This document shows, piece by piece, positions 57,276 to 59,945 of a DNA stretch of 59,945 nucleotides. Source of the DNA: Staphylococcus simulans (lineage in GTDB: Bacteria; Bacillota; Bacilli; Staphylococcales; Staphylococcaceae); the NCBI RefSeq assembly GCF_003043455.1, contig NZ_PZGG01000008.1:1-59945 (forward strand), in the 5' to 3' direction. The notes beneath the pieces are model-generated. The model did not search any database, was not told the origin of the DNA, and saw only the letters and a list, made by a program, of their open reading frames with translations. The number at the start of each line of letters is the position of its first letter. The first letter of the stretch is position 1. The position numbers and the translations under genes are program-made.

Positions 57276-57635
57276 TTGGAGCCGATAGAATATGAGAAAG
57301 TACAAACGTTACTAGCATCTTATGTAGACCAACCTGTCTACTTGCATGTTGAAACAACGAATGGTGCGTATGCGAACCATTTCGACCAACGTGTATTTAA
57401 TGCTGGAACGTTTTTAAGAAATATTAAAGTTGTCTTTGAACACGCCAAGCTAAAAGGTGGCGGTAAAGAGCCATTCAGAGTAGGCTTGAAATTACAAGAT
57501 AATGGATGGGTTTATGTGCAAGGACTGACACATTATGAAGTGAACGAGGATAATGAATTCTTGCTCGCTGGTTTTAATTATGAAGGGCAATTAGCGGCAG
57601 CACTTGAAATCAGTGCTGTACCGTTTGAAATATAA
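57276..57635 (+). CDS. YojF family protein (DUF1806)
   Basis: A 119-residue protein of the YojF/DUF1806 family (TFLRNIKVVFEHAKLKGGGK, then WVYVQGLTHYEVNED), function unknown, regularly found just before bshB2. The frame begins with GTG at 57267, but that codon lies inside the GGGAGTGAG ribosome-binding site. TTG at 57276, eight bases after it, is the better start and gives MEPIEYEKVQTLLASYV. bshB2 follows after 12 bases. Confidence 0.87.
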   Translation: MEPIEYEKVQTLLASYVDQPVYLHVETTNGAYANHFDQRVFNAGTFLRNIKVVFEHAKLKGGGKEPFRVGLKLQDNGWVYVQGLTHYEVNEDNEFLLAGFNYEGQLAAALEISAVPFEI

Positions 57636-57647
57636 GGAGGACGTATC

Positions 57648-58313
57648 ATGTCAGAGGAAAGTCATGTATTAGTTATATTTCCGCATCCTGATGATGAGAC
57701 GTTCTCATCAGCAGGTACATTAGCACGTTATATTGAAGAGGGCGTTCCAGTTACGTATGCTTGTTTAACTTTAGGTCAAATGGCACGTAATTTAGGAAAT
57801 CCGCCGTTTGCGACACGTGAATCTCTGCCGAAAATCAGAGAACATGAGTTGGAAGAAGCGGCGAAAGCAATTGGTATTAAAGATTTAAGAAAAATGGGTT
57901 ACCGTGATAAAACAGTAGAATTCGAACCGCATGAAAAAATCGATGGCATGGTTAAAAGTCTGATTGATGAATTGCATCCATCAGTGATTATTTCATTCTA
58001 TCCAGGTTATGCGGTACATCCAGATCATGAAGCAACGGCAGAAGCGGTAGTTAGAACAGTAGGACGTATGCCAGAAGCAGAACGTCCACGTTTACAATTA
58101 GTTGCTTTCAGCAATGATGCGATTGATGAGTTAGGTATGCCTGATATCATTAACGATATTACTGATTATAGAGAAGTAAAATTAGATGCATTCAAAGCAC
58201 ATGCATCTCAATCTGGACCGTTCTTGCATCAGCTAGCTGAACCGCAAGTTCCAGATACAGCCAAAAGTTTCTTAGAACAAGAAACGTATTGGACTTACAA
58301 TTTTGAATCATGA
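57648..58313 (+). CDS. bshB2: BshB2, bacillithiol biosynthesis N-acetyl-GlcN-malate deacetylase
   Basis: A 221-residue LmbE/PIG-L deacetylase. The zinc motif is HPDDE (13-17, [14 protein letters not shown]), with the third ligand in [12 protein letters not shown]. It removes the acetyl group from GlcNAc-malate, the second step of bacillithiol synthesis, the main low-molecular-weight thiol of staphylococci. It also may trim bacillithiol conjugates. ATG at 57648 follows AAGGAGG. It is coupled with yojF upstream and folE2 downstream. Confidence 0.93.
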   Translation: MSEESHVLVIFPHPDDETFSSAGTLARYIEEGVPVTYACLTLGQMARNLGNPPFATRESLPKIREHELEEAAKAIGIKDLRKMGYRDKTVEFEPHEKIDGMVKSLIDELHPSVIISFYPGYAVHPDHEATAEAVVRTVGRMPEAERPRLQLVAFSNDAIDELGMPDIINDITDYREVKLDAFKAHASQSGPFLHQLAEPQVPDTAKSFLEQETYWTYNFES

Positions 58314-58329
58314 GTGGAGGGGCACACAG

Positions 58330-59208
58330 ATGACTGAATTTGATTTATCGACACGAGAAGGTCGTTGGAAACACTTCGGTTCTGTTGATCCTATTAAAGG
58401 TACAAAACCAACAGTAAAAGAAGAAATGACAGATCTACAAAGCACGCACAAAGATTTTTTATTTGAAATTGAAGAAGTCGGGATTAAAAACTTAGTATAT
58501 CCCGTAATTATAGATGAATATCAAACGGCAGGTACTTTCGCATTTTCAACTAGCTTAACGAGAGAAGAAAAAGGTATCAATATGAGCCGTATTTTAGAAA
58601 GTGTTGAGAAACACTATGATAACGGTGTGGCATTAACATTTGATAACTTGCATACAGTATTAGATACACTTCAAAAGCATATGAAACAAACTTCAGCAGG
58701 TGTAGATGTTTCAGGTAAATGGTTCTTTAACCGTTATAGTCCCGTTACGAACTTGAAAGCTGTCGGCAATGCGGATGTAACGTATGGCATGGCAGTTGAA
58801 GGAGATAACGTGACGCGTAAAGAGTTAACAATGGAAGCGAAAGTGACTACACTATGCCCTTGTTCAAAAGAAATCAGTGAGTATTCTGCGCATAACCAAC
58901 GCGGAGTGATTACAGTAAAAACGTACTTGAATCGTGAAGCGACATTACCTTCTGACTATAAAGAAGTGATTTTAGATGCGATGGAAGCGAACGCAAGCTC
59001 AATTCTTTATCCAATCTTAAAACGTCCAGATGAAAAACGTGTTACAGAGCGTGCGTATGAAAATCCACGTTTTGTGGAAGATTTAATTCGTTTAATCGCT
59101 GCAGATTTAGTAGAGGTGGATTGGATTGAAGGTTTTGACATTGAATGTCGTAACGAAGAATCTATTCACCAACATGATGCTTTTGCGAAATTGAAATACA
59201 GAAAATAA
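58330..59208 (+). CDS. folE2: FolE2, GTP cyclohydrolase IB
   Basis: A 292-residue type IB GTP cyclohydrolase that opens GTP to dihydroneopterin triphosphate, the first step of folate synthesis. The catalytic cysteine lies in [20 protein letters not shown], with conserved SVDP near the start and [12 protein letters not shown] in the middle. The frame starts at 58303, but ATG at 58330 ([17 protein letters not shown]) after GGAGGGG is the family start. Type IB enzymes are less dependent on zinc than FolE1. Confidence 0.95.
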   Translation: MTEFDLSTREGRWKHFGSVDPIKGTKPTVKEEMTDLQSTHKDFLFEIEEVGIKNLVYPVIIDEYQTAGTFAFSTSLTREEKGINMSRILESVEKHYDNGVALTFDNLHTVLDTLQKHMKQTSAGVDVSGKWFFNRYSPVTNLKAVGNADVTYGMAVEGDNVTRKELTMEAKVTTLCPCSKEISEYSAHNQRGVITVKTYLNREATLPSDYKEVILDAMEANASSILYPILKRPDEKRVTERAYENPRFVEDLIRLIAADLVEVDWIEGFDIECRNEESIHQHDAFAKLKYRK

Positions 59209-59220
59209 TAGAATGAAACA

Positions 59221-59266
59221 AGGCCTTCTTAAGTGATGATATATTCATTGCTTGGGAAGGTCTTTT
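59221..59266 (+). terminator. yojF-bshB2-folE2 terminator
   Basis: AGGCCTTCTTAAGTGATGA (59221-59239) pairs with TCATTGCTTGGGAAGGTCT (59245-59263) over 19 bp with several G-T pairs, a 5-base loop and a short T tract. Confidence 0.82.
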
Positions 59267-59327
59267 AATATGTAGAAAATGAGCGTGAGTTCAAAAGTTT
59301 ACTGAAACCATGATAAAAAACACAAAT

Positions 59328-59417
59328 AAAAATAGAGCACTGCGTTTAACCTGTTGGGACTTCAGGTTGCTTGTGAGGAGGGACAGCCTCGTAAGCTAAG
59401 CAGTGCTCTATTTTTTT
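59328..59417. ncRNA. Candidate structured small RNA, strand uncertain
   Basis: A perfect 16-bp helix (59328-59343 with 59400-59415) encloses two hairpins. Hairpin A is AACCTG/CAGGTT (59348-59353, 59363-59368) with loop TTGGGACTT. Hairpin B is GCTTGTGAGG/CCTCGTAAGC (59369-59378, 59387-59396) with loop AGGGACAG. Both ends are A/T-rich, so it could terminate on either strand. On the minus strand the loops become AAGTCCCAA and CTGTCCCT, with the unpaired TCCC typical of staphylococcal regulatory RNAs that bind ribosome-binding sites. No protein frame covers it. Being a bidirectional terminator alone would not need the two internal hairpins. Confidence 0.55.
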
Positions 59418-59418
59418 A

Positions 59419-59810
59419 GGGTGATCGACAAATTGCGTCAGGGGAAACACACTTGCCGATATTAAATTCAATGATTAGATTAACTGTTAATGCTGCCGCA
59501 TGCATATTTTAGGATATGTTCTTGATTATTTTAGGAGGTTAGTTGCGACTTTAAGCATTGTTTATGTCGGTGTAGAGGAAACGTCCTTTTGTTTGGGTGG
59601 GTAGAAAGGTGTAACGATTATTTATAGAATATGCTTTTTAGGATTGATTTAGGATTCATACATTACTTGCGTTTCCTCTACATTGATTATTGTATGATAT
59701 CTCTTCATAAAATACATGAGGCTATGGTATCAACTTTATCTAGGACTAATTGCCGAGAGCGTTACAATTGATTTTTGGGTGTTAACTTGTTCAATCAGTG
59801 AGTAAAAAAA
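59419..59810. other. Non-coding stretch with a distant inverted repeat
   Basis: No open frame of more than a few codons with a ribosome-binding site is seen. TGTAGAGGAAACG (59571-59583) and CGTTTCCTCTACA (59670-59682) form a perfect 13-bp inverted repeat 86 bases apart. TTTTAGGA-like motifs recur near 59502, 59529, 59637 and 59650. TTGATT (59684-59689) and TAAAAT (59708-59713), spaced 18, could be a promoter pointing out of the window. The function is unknown. Confidence 0.5.
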
Positions 59811-59815
59811 AGAAA

Positions 59816-59887
59816 AAGGGGCTGGGACATAAATCCAGTCTCAAATAAAAGCCGAGGAGAATCTTTAATGATTTTCCTCGGCTTTTT
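59816..59887 (+). repeat. Staphylococcal intergenic repeat-like element with terminator
   Basis: GGGGCTGGGACATAAATC begins at 59818 and resembles a GCTGGGACATAAATC motif I remember between genes of many staphylococci. It is followed by AAAAGCCGAGGA (59847-59858), pairing perfectly with TCCTCGGCTTTT (59875-59886), and a T tract. No second copy is visible in this window, so the repeat label rests on memory. The hairpin itself is certain. Confidence 0.5.
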
Positions 59888-59945
59888 ATATAAAATACTC
59901 ATATTATTTCAAAAAAATAAAGCCCTCACGTATAATTAGAGAATA

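Overview
The window is a low-GC Firmicutes chromosome segment. It is clearly Staphylococcus: the run ctsR-mcsA-mcsB-clpC-radA-gltX-cysE-cysS-mrnC-rlmB-rae1-sigH-rpmG-secE-nusG-rplKAJL-rpoBC-rpsLG-fusA-tuf is in staphylococcal order and its proteins closely match remembered S. aureus homologues. Tandem choloylglycine-hydrolase genes, pdxR next to an rrn operon and many sequence differences argue for a non-aureus species, possibly the simulans/carnosus group, but the species cannot be fixed by reading.

Layout. 1-290: 3' end of a 23S rRNA gene, a 5S rRNA and a terminator. 315-5600: MFS transporter, GNAT acetyltransferase and pdxR on the minus strand, divergent from pdxS-pdxT, then another GNAT and a decayed ASCH-domain gene. 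5800-7050: a nucleoside transporter (minus). 7150-11770: the CtsR-controlled ctsR-mcsA-mcsB-clpC heat-shock operon. 11820-20820: radA, a PIN/TRAM membrane protein, gltX, a cysteine T-box leader, cysE-cysS-mrnC-rlmB-rae1 and sigH. 20860-38240: the transcription/translation superoperon, with several RNA leaders and hairpins between its genes. 38290-54930: amino-acid metabolism (M20 amidohydrolase, kbl, SDR-type threonine dehydrogenase, ilvE), paired choloylglycine hydrolases with paired 63-residue proteins, three HAD phosphatases, deoxynucleoside kinases, tadA and an FMN reductase. 54880-57000: hxlB, hxlA and nagB (minus). 57060-59270: a yojF-bshB2-folE2 operon. 59270-59945: about 670 bases with no protein gene but strong RNA-like structure.

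How genes work together. PdxR probably controls the PdxST pyridoxal-phosphate synthase. CtsR represses its own operon, and McsA/McsB/ClpC inactivate and degrade it. Kbl and the SDR threonine dehydrogenase together convert threonine to glycine and acetyl-CoA. HxlA and HxlB interconvert ribulose-5-phosphate and fructose-6-phosphate through hexulose-6-phosphate. BshB2 serves bacillithiol synthesis and FolE2 starts folate synthesis.

Most unusual items: a candidate structured RNA at 59328-59417 (16-bp closing helix with two hairpins that each show GGGAC on one strand and GTCCC on the other); the doubled choloylglycine-hydrolase/small-protein locus; an McsA lacking its N-terminal zinc-finger cysteines; matching GTGGGAGG...ACCAC elements before rplK and rplA; an inverted repeat flanking the sigH ribosome-binding site; and a frameshifted ASCH remnant. 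Functional calls rest on reading the sequence and on remembered families. No database search, alignment or RNA folding program was run.
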